From positions 434,001-498,000 of the forward strand of contig NZ_CP047130.1 of assembly GCF_009832865.1 (NCBI RefSeq): a stretch of 64,000 bases of DNA. Reading direction: 5' to 3'. This stretch comes from Colwellia sp. 20A7 (lineage in GTDB: Bacteria > Pseudomonadota > Gammaproteobacteria > Enterobacterales > Alteromonadaceae). The notes below the pieces were generated by a model that made no database searches, was not told the origin of the DNA, and was given only the letters and a program-made list of their open reading frames with translations. The stretch's first letter is position 1; the number at the start of each line of letters is the position of its first letter. The position numbers and the translations under genes are program-made. This document shows, one piece after another, positions 1-9,615 of the stretch.

Positions 1-724
1 TTGCTGTGCTTTTCCTAACGCTTTTAAAAAAGGTATTGCTGCACAAGTCGTTGGTAATCCATTAAGAGCAAGTATTGGCAAGAACACCAGTAAAATTGAA
101 AATGAGAAAATAACTAAAACTAGTCATAATATCTTAGTTGTCGGTGGCAGTTTAGGTGCCCAAGTATTAAATGAAATTGTACCAATAAGTTTTGAAAAAT
201 TAGTTAATAATCGTGACGAAAATAGCGATAAAAACAATGTGAAAGATGATATTCACAATGAGGCATTATTGCCTTTTAATATCTGGCATCAAACAGGTAA
301 AGGAAAACAAGACAAGGTTATTAAGAGCTACAGTCAGCAGTATTTAACTGATGGCAAGGTAAAGGTAACTGAGTTTATTGATGATATTGCTAGCGCTTAC
401 CAATGGGCAGATATTGTGATCTGCCGAGCGGGAGCCTTAACCGTATCTGAACTAGCGATGGCTGCAAAGCCTGCGATTCTTGTGCCATTACCTCATGCTG
501 TTGATGATCATCAAACCAAAAACGCTCAATACTTAGTGTCTCGTGATGCAGGAATTTTGATTAAGCAAAATGAATTAACACATGAGTCGTTAACTAAACA
601 ATTGAATGAGCTATTTAGTGATCCGCAAATTTTAAAGCAAATGGCAGAATCAGCCTTTGCAGCTGCGGATGCCGATGCAACGAATAAAGTTGCGAGTATT
701 TGTCAACAACTCGCAGCTGCTTAG
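1..724 (+). CDS. murG: MurG, UDP-GlcNAc:lipid I GlcNAc transferase (3' part)
   Basis: The gene enters from the left edge, so only the C-terminal 240 or so codons are present (frame from base 2). MurG adds GlcNAc from UDP-GlcNAc to lipid I on the inner face of the cytoplasmic membrane, making lipid II. Visible family signatures are the glycine-rich VVGGSLGAQ turn at the start of the C-terminal Rossmann domain, the HQTGKG segment, and the nucleotide-sugar binding stretch [12 protein letters not shown] followed by a conserved HxxDDHQxxNA segment. It lies directly upstream of murC, as in the dcw cluster of gammaproteobacteria. A somewhat extended, charged insertion (around bases 205-260) separates the first strand from the HQTGKG region. 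Confidence 0.97.
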   Translation, partial: CCAFPNAFKKGIAAQVVGNPLRASIGKNTSKIENEKITKTSHNILVVGGSLGAQVLNEIVPISFEKLVNNRDENSDKNNVKDDIHNEALLPFNIWHQTGKGKQDKVIKSYSQQYLTDGKVKVTEFIDDIASAYQWADIVICRAGALTVSELAMAAKPAILVPLPHAVDDHQTKNAQYLVSRDAGILIKQNELTHESLTKQLNELFSDPQILKQMAESAFAAADADATNKVASICQQLAAA

Positions 725-732
725 AACAGAAT

Positions 733-2193
733 ATGAGTAATTATATGAGCCCAAAAGTAATGAGTAAGAATAAGATGAATGTACCCGAAATGCGCCGAGT
801 TAAACGTATCCACTTTGTTGGCATTGGCGGTGCAGGTATGGGCGGTATTGCTGAAGTACTATTAAATGAAGGGTATCAAATATCAGGCTCTGATATTGGC
901 GAAAATCAAGTAGTAAAACGTTTACTTGGACTTGGGGCAACTATTACTATTGGCCATGCAAGTAAAAATGTTGAAGAGGCAAGTGTGATTGTTGTTTCAA
1001 CTGCAATAGATCAGAACAACCCTGAGTTACTTGCTGCTAAAGCGCTACGTATTCCGGTTGTTCGCCGCGCAGAAATGCTCGCTGAGCTTATGCGTTTTCG
1101 ACATGGTATTGCTATTGCTGGTACGCATGGGAAAACTACTACAACAAGCTTAATTGCCAGTATTTTTGCTCAAGGGCAGTTAGATCCTACGTTTGTTATT
1201 GGTGGCTTGCTTAATAGTGCAGGTACTAATGCTCGTTTAGGTAGTAGCCGATACTTAGTTGCTGAAGCCGATGAAAGTGATGCGTCATTTTTACACTTAC
1301 AACCTATGGTTTCAGTGATTACTAATATTGATGCTGATCATATGGAAACCTATCAAGGTGATTTTGAAAAATTAAAAGATACCTACATTGAATTTTTACA
1401 TAACTTACCATTTTATGGCCTAGCAGTAGTTTGTATTGATAACCCTGTTGTGCGTGAGTTATTGCCACGCATTAGTCGTCAAGTTATCACTTATGGTTTT
1501 TCTGAAGATGCAGATATTCGTGCCGCAAATTATCAACAAGACGGTAGCGTTAGTTACTTTACGGTTGAGATAGATGGTCAACCTCCGCTTGATATGAGTG
1601 TTAATTTACCTGGTCAGCATAATGTATTAAATGCACTTGCAGGTGTTGCTGTTGCGAAAGATGAAGGTATTGATGATGAATCTATTTGTAAGGCGCTAAC
1701 AGAGTTTGCCGGCATAGGACGTCGTTTTGAACAACTGGCAAACTTAACAACACCAGCAGGAAATATGGTGCTTGTTGATGATTATGGCCATCATCCAAGC
1801 GAAGTTAAAGCAACCATATTAGCAATGAGAACAGGTTGGCCACATAAACGTTTAGTCATGATTTTTCAGCCACATCGTTACTCAAGAACACGTGATTTAT
1901 ACGAGGACTTCGTTGAAGTTTTATCAGAAGTCGACTGTTTATTTTTACTTGATGTTTATGCTGCCGGCGAAACTCCTGTCGCCACAGCAGACAGTAAAAG
2001 TTTAGCACGCTCTATTCGTCAACGTGGCCAAATTGAACCGGTTTATGTAAGTGATGTTGACATGCTTCCTGAGTTATTACTAGCGCAGTTAAAAGATGAC
2101 GACATGGTAATCACTCAGGGTGCAGGTAGTATTGGCACAGTTGCAAGAGACTTATCAAATAACCCTTTGTTAGTGAAAGAAGAGACAAAGTAA
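733..2193 (+). CDS. murC: UDP-N-acetylmuramate--L-alanine ligase MurC
   Basis: Cytoplasmic ATP-dependent ligase that adds L-alanine to UDP-MurNAc, the first step of the peptidoglycan stem peptide. The N-terminal UDP-binding loop [10 protein letters not shown] lies near residues 29-38, the ATP-binding GTHGKTTTT loop at 130-138, and the C-terminal HHPSE motif near residue 353. About 486 residues is normal for MurC (E. coli 491). The ATG at 733 is chosen as the first plausible start after the murG stop; ATGs at 763 and 775 (directly before [14 protein letters not shown], which aligns with the E. coli protein) are alternatives, and none has a strong ribosome binding site. It abuts ddl with no gap. 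Confidence 0.96.
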   Translation: MSNYMSPKVMSKNKMNVPEMRRVKRIHFVGIGGAGMGGIAEVLLNEGYQISGSDIGENQVVKRLLGLGATITIGHASKNVEEASVIVVSTAIDQNNPELLAAKALRIPVVRRAEMLAELMRFRHGIAIAGTHGKTTTTSLIASIFAQGQLDPTFVIGGLLNSAGTNARLGSSRYLVAEADESDASFLHLQPMVSVITNIDADHMETYQGDFEKLKDTYIEFLHNLPFYGLAVVCIDNPVVRELLPRISRQVITYGFSEDADIRAANYQQDGSVSYFTVEIDGQPPLDMSVNLPGQHNVLNALAGVAVAKDEGIDDESICKALTEFAGIGRRFEQLANLTTPAGNMVLVDDYGHHPSEVKATILAMRTGWPHKRLVMIFQPHRYSRTRDLYEDFVEVLSEVDCLFLLDVYAAGETPVATADSKSLARSIRQRGQIEPVYVSDVDMLPELLLAQLKDDDMVITQGAGSIGTVARDLSNNPLLVKEETK

Positions 2194-3135
2194 ATGAATA
2201 CTGTAGCCGTGAAAGAATCGATCAAAAAAGATGTCATTGCTGTACTCTATGGCGGTAATTCGGCAGAACGAGAAGTTTCTCTTAAATCAGGAGAAGCTGT
2301 TGCTCAAGGGTTAAAAAAAGCGGGTTTTAATGTGGTATTAATTGATACCAAATATACCTTGTTAACAGAGTTAGTCACGCAGAATATTAAGCGAGTATTT
2401 ATCGCTTTACACGGTCGAGGCGGAGAAGATGGCTGCTTACAAGGAGCATTAGAGTACTTAGGTATCGCTTATACAGGATCGAATGTTTTAGGGTCTGCTT
2501 TATCAATGGATAAAGTTCGCAGTAAACAAATATTTAAAGCGTACAACATACCAACAGCACCTTTTGCCGTTGTTACTAAGTCAGACTTTACATCACTTGA
2601 TGTTGAGCAACAGCTTGAAGACTTAGGTGGGAAAGTTATGGTAAAACCCGCTCATGAAGGCTCAAGTATTGGGATGGCTATGGCTGATTCGCCAGAAAAA
2701 TTACATAGCGCATTAATCGAAGCCTTTAGTTTTGACGGTGACGTATTGTTAGAAGCGTGGATTGATGGGCCTGAGTATACCGTGGCGATTTTAGGTGATG
2801 AAGCGTTACCTGCAATTCATATGGAAACACCAAGAGAGTTCTATGATTACGAAGCTAAATATCAATCTAACAGCACGCAATATCATTGTCCATGTGGGTT
2901 ACCTGAAGACGAAGAAGAAAAAATAAAAGCTTTATCATTACAAGCATTTAAATCAACAGGGGCTAGTGGTTGGGGGCGTGTTGATTTAATGAAAGACAGT
3001 ACAGGAAACTGGCAAATATTAGAAGTAAATACAGTACCAGGTATGACAGAGACTTCGTTAGTACCTAAAGCAGCGAAAGTGCATGGTATAGGCTTTAGTG
3101 ATTTAGTCGAACGTATTGTAAATATAAGCTTGTAA
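2194..3135 (+). CDS. ddl: D-alanine--D-alanine ligase
   Basis: ATP-grasp ligase making the D-Ala-D-Ala dipeptide that ends the peptidoglycan stem. The HGRGGEDG motif sits near residues 72-79, the ATP-grasp [11 protein letters not shown] loop near 150-160, and the C-terminal [15 protein letters not shown] active-site segment near 275-290. Length 313 residues matches DdlB of the dcw cluster. The ATG follows the murC stop codon immediately, with an AAGAGA-like binding site inside the end of murC, so translation is probably coupled. ddlB is the likely ortholog by position; the sequence alone does not exclude ddlA-like naming. Confidence 0.96.
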   Translation: MNTVAVKESIKKDVIAVLYGGNSAEREVSLKSGEAVAQGLKKAGFNVVLIDTKYTLLTELVTQNIKRVFIALHGRGGEDGCLQGALEYLGIAYTGSNVLGSALSMDKVRSKQIFKAYNIPTAPFAVVTKSDFTSLDVEQQLEDLGGKVMVKPAHEGSSIGMAMADSPEKLHSALIEAFSFDGDVLLEAWIDGPEYTVAILGDEALPAIHMETPREFYDYEAKYQSNSTQYHCPCGLPEDEEEKIKALSLQAFKSTGASGWGRVDLMKDSTGNWQILEVNTVPGMTETSLVPKAAKVHGIGFSDLVERIVNISL

Positions 3136-3160
3136 ACACAATAGGTAAATAGGTAATTAA

Positions 3161-4093
3161 ATGAACCATAAGCAATTAACATCACAGAACCAAGAAGCTA
3201 TCGCCTTTGGCGTGGGCTTGGCGTTTTTCGTGTGTGTGCTTATTGGCTTGATCAGTTTAGGTTGGTGGTTATCAGAAGTATTTATTGAACGAGAACGCTC
3301 TCCAGTAAACTCAATCGTTATTACTGGAGAAATGCCATACACCCAACGAGCAGAAGTGTTAGGAGCTATGAGTAATATTGATTTAGGAAATTTTTTCCAA
3401 GTTGATGTTAATGAAATTCAATTTCAAGTTTCTAAACTACCTTGGGTTTATTCAGTGGCAGTAAGAAAACAATGGCCAAATGAAGTGAAAATATATGTTG
3501 TTGATCAAACACCTATTGCGTTATGGAATGGTGATTTTATATTGAATAAATTTGGTAAAGCGTTTCAAGCCGAACAAGAAGTCATTAATAAAGTGTTACC
3601 TCATTTTTTTGGCCCTGAAGGAAGTGAGCTAATAGCATTAAAGAACTTTAACAATTTAAACGACTTATTAGAGTATAGAGACTTAGCGATTGATGAATTA
3701 ATACTTGGTGAGCGCTTTTCATGGCAACTTACATTAAACAACGGTATTAGGTTAAACCTAGGTCGTGAAGAAAGAGTAAAGCGTGTGCAAAGATTTATGG
3801 ATGTATATCCATTAATCAATGCTCACTTACTTGAGCAAAATAAAAGTAAAAAACAGTTAAAACAAGCGGTTGATTATATCGATTTACGTTATGATACCGG
3901 GCTAGCTGTTGGTTGGAAGGAAAATAAAGATTTGTCATCTAGCCTTAGTGCCGAAAAACAACCAAAAACAAGCCAAATCGGTATGCTTAAAAAGAATATG
4001 TTCCAAAGGTCTATGGTTCCAATTTATAAGTTTAAAAATGATTTATTTAGCCGTAATAAGCTACACACAGAAGAGTTGACCCTGAATGTCTAA
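3161..4093 (+). CDS. ftsQ: Cell division protein FtsQ
   Basis: Bitopic inner-membrane divisome protein that links early ring proteins to the FtsB/FtsL and FtsW/FtsI group. A short cytoplasmic N-terminus is followed by one hydrophobic segment at about residues 13-36, then a POTRA-type domain beginning around VNSIVITGEM (about 48) and the FtsQ beta domain. The 310-residue length is a little over the E. coli 276, the extra lying in a basic, low-complexity C-terminal tail (about residues 255-310). The 3' end overlaps ftsA by 8 bases, as expected for translationally coupled division genes. Confidence 0.93.
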   Translation: MNHKQLTSQNQEAIAFGVGLAFFVCVLIGLISLGWWLSEVFIERERSPVNSIVITGEMPYTQRAEVLGAMSNIDLGNFFQVDVNEIQFQVSKLPWVYSVAVRKQWPNEVKIYVVDQTPIALWNGDFILNKFGKAFQAEQEVINKVLPHFFGPEGSELIALKNFNNLNDLLEYRDLAIDELILGERFSWQLTLNNGIRLNLGREERVKRVQRFMDVYPLINAHLLEQNKSKKQLKQAVDYIDLRYDTGLAVGWKENKDLSSSLSAEKQPKTSQIGMLKKNMFQRSMVPIYKFKNDLFSRNKLHTEELTLNV

Positions 4094-5321
4094 AATTACA
4101 GAAAGAAATTTAGTTGTTGGACTAGATATCGGCACATCTAAAATATCCGTCGCGGTTGGCGAAATTACTCCGGACAATCAATTAAGTATTGTTGGTGTCG
4201 GTAATCAACCTGCGCGTGGTATGGATAAAGGCGGTGTTAACGACTTGAATTTAGTCATTCAGTCGATTCAAAGAGCCATTAATGAAGCTGAATTGATGGC
4301 AGACTGCCAAATTAGCTCTATTTATTTAGGCATATCCGGTAAACATATTAGTTGTCAAAATGAAAATGGCATGGTGCCAATTAATGACAAAGAGGTCGTT
4401 CAAGAAGATGTCGATAATGTCATTCATACCGCTCGCAGTGTACCAATTTCAGCAGAACGTCGCATGCTACATGTTCTGCCTCAAGAATACAGTATAGATT
4501 GTCAGGATGGGATTAAAAGCCCTATTGGTATGTCTGGTGTGAGAATGGAAGCCAAAGTACATATTGTTACTTGTGCGAACGATATGGCTAAAAATTTAGT
4601 TAAATGTGTAGAACGCTGCAATTTAACTGCTGAACAACTGATATTTTCAGCATTAGCTTCTAGTTACTCAATACTAACCGATGACGAAAAAGAGTTAGGT
4701 ATCTGCGTTGTTGATATTGGCGCAGGCACAATGGATATATCAATATTCACCGGTGGTGCATTACGCCATACGGCGGTAATTCCTGTTGCAGGAAATCAAG
4801 TCACTAGTGATATTGCTAAAATATTTAGAACACCATTAAGTCATGCAGAAGACATTAAAGTGCAATATGCCTGCGCGTTAAGACACTTAGTTAGTATGGA
4901 AGAGAGTATTGATGTACCTAGCGTAGGTGGGCGTCCAGCACGTACTATGTCTCGTCATACATTGTCGGAAGTTGTAGAGCCAAGGTATCAAGAATTATTT
5001 GAACTTATTCAAGATGAAGTACGAGAAGCGGGCCTAGAAGACCAAATCGCAGCTGGTTATGTCTTAACTGGTGGTACATCAAAAATGGAAGGTGTAGAAG
5101 AGTTTGCCGAGGAAGTTTTTCAAATGCCAGTACGTATTGCTTCACCAATAGCAGTTCAGGGGTTGAAAGAGTATGTAGATGACCCAACTTATGCCACAGT
5201 CGTAGGTTTACTGCATTATGGTATGAAAGCTCATGAATCGGGTTTAAAGGAAAATAATAAATCAGAAGGTGTGACTGGTGCATGGTCACGTTTTTGTTCA
5301 TGGTTTAAAGGCGAGTTTTAA
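4086..5321 (+). CDS. ftsA: Cell division protein FtsA
   Basis: Actin-like ATPase that tethers FtsZ filaments to the membrane and recruits later division proteins. The N-terminal phosphate-1 motif VVGLDIGTSKISV is at about residues 10-22, the second phosphate motif VVDIGAGTMDISIF in the middle, and the adenosine motif VLTGGTSKMEGVEE near 325-340. The C-terminus ends in an amphipathic stretch rich in W and F (about 396-411), the membrane-targeting helix. The 411-residue length is close to the family norm (E. coli 420). It overlaps ftsQ and is followed by an 84-base gap before ftsZ. Confidence 0.97.
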   Translation: MSKITERNLVVGLDIGTSKISVAVGEITPDNQLSIVGVGNQPARGMDKGGVNDLNLVIQSIQRAINEAELMADCQISSIYLGISGKHISCQNENGMVPINDKEVVQEDVDNVIHTARSVPISAERRMLHVLPQEYSIDCQDGIKSPIGMSGVRMEAKVHIVTCANDMAKNLVKCVERCNLTAEQLIFSALASSYSILTDDEKELGICVVDIGAGTMDISIFTGGALRHTAVIPVAGNQVTSDIAKIFRTPLSHAEDIKVQYACALRHLVSMEESIDVPSVGGRPARTMSRHTLSEVVEPRYQELFELIQDEVREAGLEDQIAAGYVLTGGTSKMEGVEEFAEEVFQMPVRIASPIAVQGLKEYVDDPTYATVVGLLHYGMKAHESGLKENNKSEGVTGAWSRFCSWFKGEF

Positions 5322-5360
5322 GTAAATTTAACGCACGTCTAAACGGAAGTTGTTTTGTAA

Positions 5361-5377
5361 GTCAGAATTTTTCTGAC
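5361..5377. other. Small perfect hairpin between ftsA and ftsZ
   Basis: GTCAGAATTTTTCTGAC has a 7-bp perfect stem with a 3-base T loop. It is followed by only AAATTT, so it is not a convincing terminator. It could be an RNA processing or translation-control element in the ftsZ leader, or chance. Confidence 0.35.
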
Positions 5378-5405
5378 AAATTTAGAAGAAAACGGAGAGA
5401 GAAAA

Positions 5406-6569
5406 ATGTTTGAATTAATGGAAGATCATAATGAAGAAGCGGTGATTAAAGTCATCGGAGTTGGCGGTGGTGGTGGTAATGCTGTAGAACATATGGTTTG
5501 CCAAACTATCGAAGGCGTTGAATTTATTACTGCGAATACTGATTCGCAAGCACTACGTAATTCATCTGCCGACGTCACCTTACAATTAGGTAATGATGTC
5601 ACCAAAGGTTTAGGCGCAGGCGCTAATCCTAATATTGGTCGACAAGCAGCCGAAGAAGATCGTGAAACAATCATGGAAACCTTAAAAGGTGCTGACATGA
5701 TCTTTATCGCCGCAGGTATGGGCGGTGGTACGGGTACTGGTGCTGCACCAGTTGTTGCTGAAATTGCTAAAGAAATGGGTATATTAACGGTTGCAGTTGT
5801 AACTAAACCTTTCCCATTTGAAGGTAAGAAACGTATGAACTATGCTGATCAAGGTATAGAAGCATTATCTAAAAGTGTTGATTCACTTATCACCATTCCT
5901 AATGAAAAATTATTAAAAGTATTAGGCCCTGGAACAAGTTTATTAGACGCTTTCAAAGCTGCAAATAATGTTTTATTAGGTGCGGTACAAGGTATTGCTG
6001 AGCTTATCACTCGCCCAGGTTTAATTAACGTTGATTTTGCAGATGTACGTACAGTAATGTCAGAAATGGGAACCGCTATGATGGGTTCTGGTATTGCGTC
6101 AGGTGAAGATAGAGCAGAAGAAGCAGCTGAAGCCGCTATTTCAAGCCCGTTACTTGAAGATGTTGATTTAGCAGGTGCTCGCGGTATTCTAGTTAACATT
6201 ACTGCTGGTATGGATATCAGTATTGATGAATTTGAAACTGTTGGTAATGCAGTGAAAGCTTTTGCTAGCGAAAATGCTACGGTTGTTGTTGGTGCTGTAA
6301 TTGACCCTGATATGACAGAAGAATTACGTGTTACCGTTGTTGCTACAGGTATCGGTGCAGAGGTTAAGCCAGATATCACTTTAGTGAATCCGACTCCTAT
6401 GGTTGAGCAAAGAGTTGTTGGCTCTGATTATGCGCCATCAGCAGCGCCACAAGCAGAAGTCGCAGCTGAAACAATTGCCATGACTGATAGTAATGCACAA
6501 AAAGTAGCACATGCAGATTTAGATAATTATCTGGATATACCAGCATTTTTGCGTAAACAGGCTGACTAG
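5406..6569 (+). CDS. ftsZ: Cell division protein FtsZ
   Basis: Tubulin-like GTPase forming the cytokinetic Z-ring. The GTP-binding signature GGGTGTG is at residues 106-112, with the N-terminal GGGGGNAV loop around 19-26 and the T7-loop region ([11 protein letters not shown]) near residue 207. The C-terminus ends in [12 protein letters not shown], the conserved tail that binds FtsA, ZipA and ZapD (zapD lies at 13.2 kb). Length 387 residues equals the normal range. A GGAGAGA ribosome binding site precedes the ATG. Confidence 0.99.
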   Translation: MFELMEDHNEEAVIKVIGVGGGGGNAVEHMVCQTIEGVEFITANTDSQALRNSSADVTLQLGNDVTKGLGAGANPNIGRQAAEEDRETIMETLKGADMIFIAAGMGGGTGTGAAPVVAEIAKEMGILTVAVVTKPFPFEGKKRMNYADQGIEALSKSVDSLITIPNEKLLKVLGPGTSLLDAFKAANNVLLGAVQGIAELITRPGLINVDFADVRTVMSEMGTAMMGSGIASGEDRAEEAAEAAISSPLLEDVDLAGARGILVNITAGMDISIDEFETVGNAVKAFASENATVVVGAVIDPDMTEELRVTVVATGIGAEVKPDITLVNPTPMVEQRVVGSDYAPSAAPQAEVAAETIAMTDSNAQKVAHADLDNYLDIPAFLRKQAD

Positions 6570-6715
6570 TATTACAACACTATACTATTAATTTACTGAT
6601 AATCACGCAAATAACTACATGAATATAGAGAGTTATTTGTTGGTAATTAATGTAAAAAAGTGAAGTGAATTACAATGTCAAAATGCATGTGTAAATAACG
6701 AATAATCAATGATTT

Positions 6716-6744
6716 TTGAATTTATTGCTTTTTTTTGTTATATT
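6716..6744 (+). promoter_or_regulatory. Sigma70-type promoter for lpxC
   Basis: TTGAAT (6716-6721), a 17-base spacer, then TATATT (6739-6744) lie about 160 bases upstream of the lpxC start, in the 337-base gap after ftsZ. A separate promoter for lpxC is known in E. coli; the assignment here is from sequence match only. The rest of the gap shows no gene; I saw no clear terminator for ftsZ. Confidence 0.6.
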
Positions 6745-6906
6745 ATGTGCCCGCCGAATTAGGTGAGTACTCTGTGTTGTTGCTCTTTAGCAAGTTATCT
6801 TAATAAGAGATTTTTAATAAGACTCTATTATAAGATGCTGCGTTAGTGCATAGGCAAATTAATGCGCAAGCAATACATAAGCGAAAATAGCAAAATCGAG
6901 GCTAAT

Positions 6907-7827
6907 ATGATTAAGCAACGTACATTAAAAGCAAGCGTTTCAACCGTAGGTGTTGGATTACATAAAGGTGAAAAGGTACAGGTTACTCTCCGTCCTGCTC
7001 CCGCTAACACCGGTATTGTATTCCGACGTGTTGATCTCGACCCTGTGGTTGATATAAAAGCAACGCCTGACGCCGTTGGTGAAACAACTTTATGTACTTG
7101 CTTAGTTAACGAGCAACAAGTTAAAGTATCTACTGTTGAGCATTTATTGTCAGCAGTTGCTGGATTAGGTATTGATAACTTAATTATTGATGTTGATGCA
7201 CCTGAAATTCCAATTATGGATGGCAGTGCATTACCTTTCGTTTATTTAATTCAATCAGTTGGTATTGAAACGCAAAATGCGGCCAAGCGATTTCTTCGAA
7301 TCAAAAAAGCGATACGTGTTGAAGAAGGTGATAAGTGGGCTGAATTACTCCCTTATGAAGGTTTTAAAGTAAATTTTGCCATTGAATTTAATCATCCTGT
7401 TATTGCAAATACTTGTCAGACGATGAGTATGGATTTTTCAAGCTGTTCTTTTATCAAAGAAATTAGTCGTGCTCGTACGTTTGGCTTTATGAAAGATATT
7501 GAGTTTCTCCGCTCTCATAATCTTGCATTAGGTGGTAGTTTAGAAAATGCTATTGTACTTGATGAATATCGTATGCTAAATAAAAATGAATTACGTTATG
7601 ATGATGAGTTTGTAAAACATAAAATACTTGATGCAATTGGTGACCTTTACATGGGAAGTGCCAGTATCTTAGGTGAGCTAAATGCATTTAAATCAGGTCA
7701 TGGTTTAAATAATATGTTACTTAAAGAAGTTTTTAAGCAAGAAGATGCTTGGGAATGGGTAACTTATGAAGATGATAAGTTAAGCTCTCCAATAGAATAT
7801 CAAGAGGTTAATGCAACTGCTTTTTAA
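6907..7827 (+). CDS. lpxC: UDP-3-O-acyl-N-acetylglucosamine deacetylase LpxC
   Basis: Zinc-dependent deacetylase performing the committed step of lipid A synthesis in the cytoplasm. Zinc ligands are visible in STVEHL (first His), [11 protein letters not shown] (His and Asp), and the catalytic His in KSGHGLNN. The ATG at 6907 is preferred over an upstream one at 6862 because a GAGG ribosome binding site sits 5 bases before it and the protein then begins MIKQRTLK, exactly like E. coli LpxC; the length becomes 306 residues against 305. The last eight codons and the stop are the first copy of a 24-bp tandem repeat. Confidence 0.98.
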   Translation: MIKQRTLKASVSTVGVGLHKGEKVQVTLRPAPANTGIVFRRVDLDPVVDIKATPDAVGETTLCTCLVNEQQVKVSTVEHLLSAVAGLGIDNLIIDVDAPEIPIMDGSALPFVYLIQSVGIETQNAAKRFLRIKKAIRVEEGDKWAELLPYEGFKVNFAIEFNHPVIANTCQTMSMDFSSCSFIKEISRARTFGFMKDIEFLRSHNLALGGSLENAIVLDEYRMLNKNELRYDDEFVKHKILDAIGDLYMGSASILGELNAFKSGHGLNNMLLKEVFKQEDAWEWVTYEDDKLSSPIEYQEVNATAF

Positions 7828-7873
7828 GAGGTTAATGCAACTGCTTTTTAAGAGGTTAATGCAACTGCTTTTT
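7802..7873 (+). repeat. 24-bp tandem repeat, three copies, spanning the lpxC stop codon
   Basis: Three identical copies of a 24-base unit (beginning AAGAGGTTAATGC and ending CTTTTT) run head to tail. The first encodes the last residues of LpxC (EVNATAF) and its stop; since 24 is a multiple of three, every copy carries the same in-frame stop, the third reading TAG. Confidence 0.97.
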
Positions 7874-7911
7874 AGTATTAACCTAAAGAGAACATCATAA
7901 GTATTATAAAG

Positions 7912-7937
7912 AAACCGAGCATTGCCTCGGTTTTTTA
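7912..7937 (+). terminator. Rho-independent terminator after lpxC
   Basis: Stem AAACCGAG / CTCGGTTT with a 6-base loop, followed by a run of T (7931-7936). It lies 85 bases after the lpxC stop and just after the tandem repeat. Confidence 0.85.
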
Positions 7938-8039
7938 TTGCTTGTTATTCTATCGTCAAAGCATTCTTAATTAGACTATATTTCTATTATGATGAAATCC
8001 CATATATTGAATAAATAAATCATGTATCCACGATTTAGG

Positions 8040-8576
8040 TTATTTATTATTCATAACATTAGCTGCTAGCCTTTCTAAGGTTTCTTTGAGTCCTTTAGGT
8101 GCATTTTTAGCAATTCTTAATAAGTTTTCAGCTGTGGTGGTCGACATCGATTGCACCGATCCTTTTTTTTCAGAAAAAGAGCGATTTTTTATTGAGTTAG
8201 TTTGAATTGAATTGCTTTCAAGCGTATTCTGTTGATAAGTACTTTGATTCGGTATTTGTCGATGGCCTTGAGGATTCACTTTAATTTCTATGTGTGAAAA
8301 CTTTCCTTGAGTTTGTATCATCAATTGATTACAAATAGTATTACGTTCAAATTGTAATCTTTGCCCCCAAACAGGTGATTTAACTTCAATAATTAATGTT
8401 GTATGTACAAAATTAGCAATGTTGAACGCATCTTCTGGCAGGTCAGGGCATATTTGGCGTACAATATCCGACAATAAGCTCAAAGAGTTGGTTTTTGATT
8501 GAATTTGTGCCAAAGTGCCTGTCGTCGAATTAAATAGCGTTGACATATCTTTAGGGGCTTTTGGTCTTCGTGCCAT
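8040..8576 (-). CDS. dciA: DciA-family protein (DUF721), replicative helicase loader
   Basis: 178-residue protein of the DUF721/DciA family. DciA is the ancestral bacterial loader of the replicative helicase DnaB, replaced by DnaC in enterics. The conserved part runs from about residue 15 to 105 with an IVRQICPDL segment and the SPVWGQRLQFERNTICNQL signature typical of the KH-like domain; the C-terminal half is polar and probably disordered apart from the last 30 residues. Position between lpxC and secA on the opposite strand is the usual one in Alteromonadales. The function is inferred from family membership. Confidence 0.85.
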   Translation of the reverse strand: MARRPKAPKDMSTLFNSTTGTLAQIQSKTNSLSLLSDIVRQICPDLPEDAFNIANFVHTTLIIEVKSPVWGQRLQFERNTICNQLMIQTQGKFSHIEIKVNPQGHRQIPNQSTYQQNTLESNSIQTNSIKNRSFSEKKGSVQSMSTTTAENLLRIAKNAPKGLKETLERLAANVMNNK

Positions 8577-8661
8577 AGTTTTACCGTAAATAATTAATCT
8601 ACTTTAATGATTAATTAAGCTTTAAAGTTAAATGTAAGTGATAAAGTATTAAGAAACATCT

Positions 8662-9522
8662 ATGAGTCTAACACTACTATACCGTGGAAAGAATGTAAGA
8701 TTTTCAATGCGCTTAAATAAGTTGCATAGGCTTTCTGCTATGTTGGCTTTTGCATTATTTTCAGGGGCAATTTTTTATTTAATATTATCTACAAGTGAGC
8801 AACCAAGTCATAACGGATACCTAACAAGCCATGATGTAATTGATAACATGTTTGGAAATTCTTCTTACAACGAAAAAAAAATAGCGCTTAAAAAACAGCA
8901 AGTAGCCGCACTAACAATAAAGTTAGCTGAAAGTGCAAACATACCTGAGCATGAATTTAATTTTGACAAGCTCCTTGCAAACGGAGCACCGTCATCAACT
9001 ACCAGTGATATCAGCCAAAAATATTTTTCTCAATTGTTAGTTGAAATAACACAGTTAGAAAATTCATTAGGTCATGAAGAAAATAAGATGGAAATGCTTG
9101 AATCTTTAACTTTAGGTCACCATATAGAAAATACACGCTATTTATCTGGTCGACCTATTACAAAGGGTTGGTTATCTTCATATTATGGCGTACGTAAAGG
9201 TCCTTTTAATGGAAGAGCTACCATACACAAAGGAATTAACTTTGCTGGCAAAGAAGATGGCGATATAATCTCTACTGAATCGACTGTTGTTAGTTGGGCA
9301 GATGAAAGGCATGGTTATGGTTTGACAACACACTATGCTCACAACAAAAATATACTTGTCAATGTTGGTGGCGTAGTCACTAAAGGACAAGTAAATGCAA
9401 AAACGGGAAGTACAGGTCGCTCAACTGGACCCCATGTTCATTATGAAGTTTTGCATAACAATAAACAGATTGATACGCTAAATTTGTTTATCATAAAGCC
9501 AAGTAATAAAAAACAAGTGTAG
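8662..9522 (+). CDS. M23-family peptidase-like membrane protein, metal site altered
   Basis: A basic N-terminus and one hydrophobic segment (about residues 26-45) anchor it in the inner membrane; a helical middle is followed by a C-terminal LytM/M23 domain (about 165-270). M23 enzymes cut peptidoglycan cross-bridges or activate amidases. The first zinc motif HxxxD reads HKGIN at 189-193, so the Asp ligand is Asn, and the segment that normally separates GYG from the YAH motif is missing (HGYGLTTHYAH). The second motif HVH (258-260) is intact. It is therefore probably catalytically inactive or a decaying copy. The start is uncertain; 8707 is an alternative. An M23 gene beside secA is usual in relatives. 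Confidence 0.8.
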   Translation: MSLTLLYRGKNVRFSMRLNKLHRLSAMLAFALFSGAIFYLILSTSEQPSHNGYLTSHDVIDNMFGNSSYNEKKIALKKQQVAALTIKLAESANIPEHEFNFDKLLANGAPSSTTSDISQKYFSQLLVEITQLENSLGHEENKMEMLESLTLGHHIENTRYLSGRPITKGWLSSYYGVRKGPFNGRATIHKGINFAGKEDGDIISTESTVVSWADERHGYGLTTHYAHNKNILVNVGGVVTKGQVNAKTGSTGRSTGPHVHYEVLHNNKQIDTLNLFIIKPSNKKQV

Positions 9523-9615
9523 CTAGCGCTGATATTTCGGTAAAACTACAATAATAATATTCACTCAGTGCTCCAAATGTTTTGGACGCTCAATCTCACA
9601 AAATGGTTTAATAAG

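Noticed and set aside
2883..3185. Open frame on the reverse strand over the ddl 3' end
   Set aside because: Lies opposite ddl and ftsQ with no recognisable product.
5849..6379. 176-residue reverse frame inside ftsZ
   Set aside because: Shadow of the ftsZ coding frame with serine/alanine-rich composition and no family match.
9568..9615. Longer SecA start at 9568
   Set aside because: It adds 16 residues absent from SecA; the start at 9616 gives the family N-terminus and the E. coli length.
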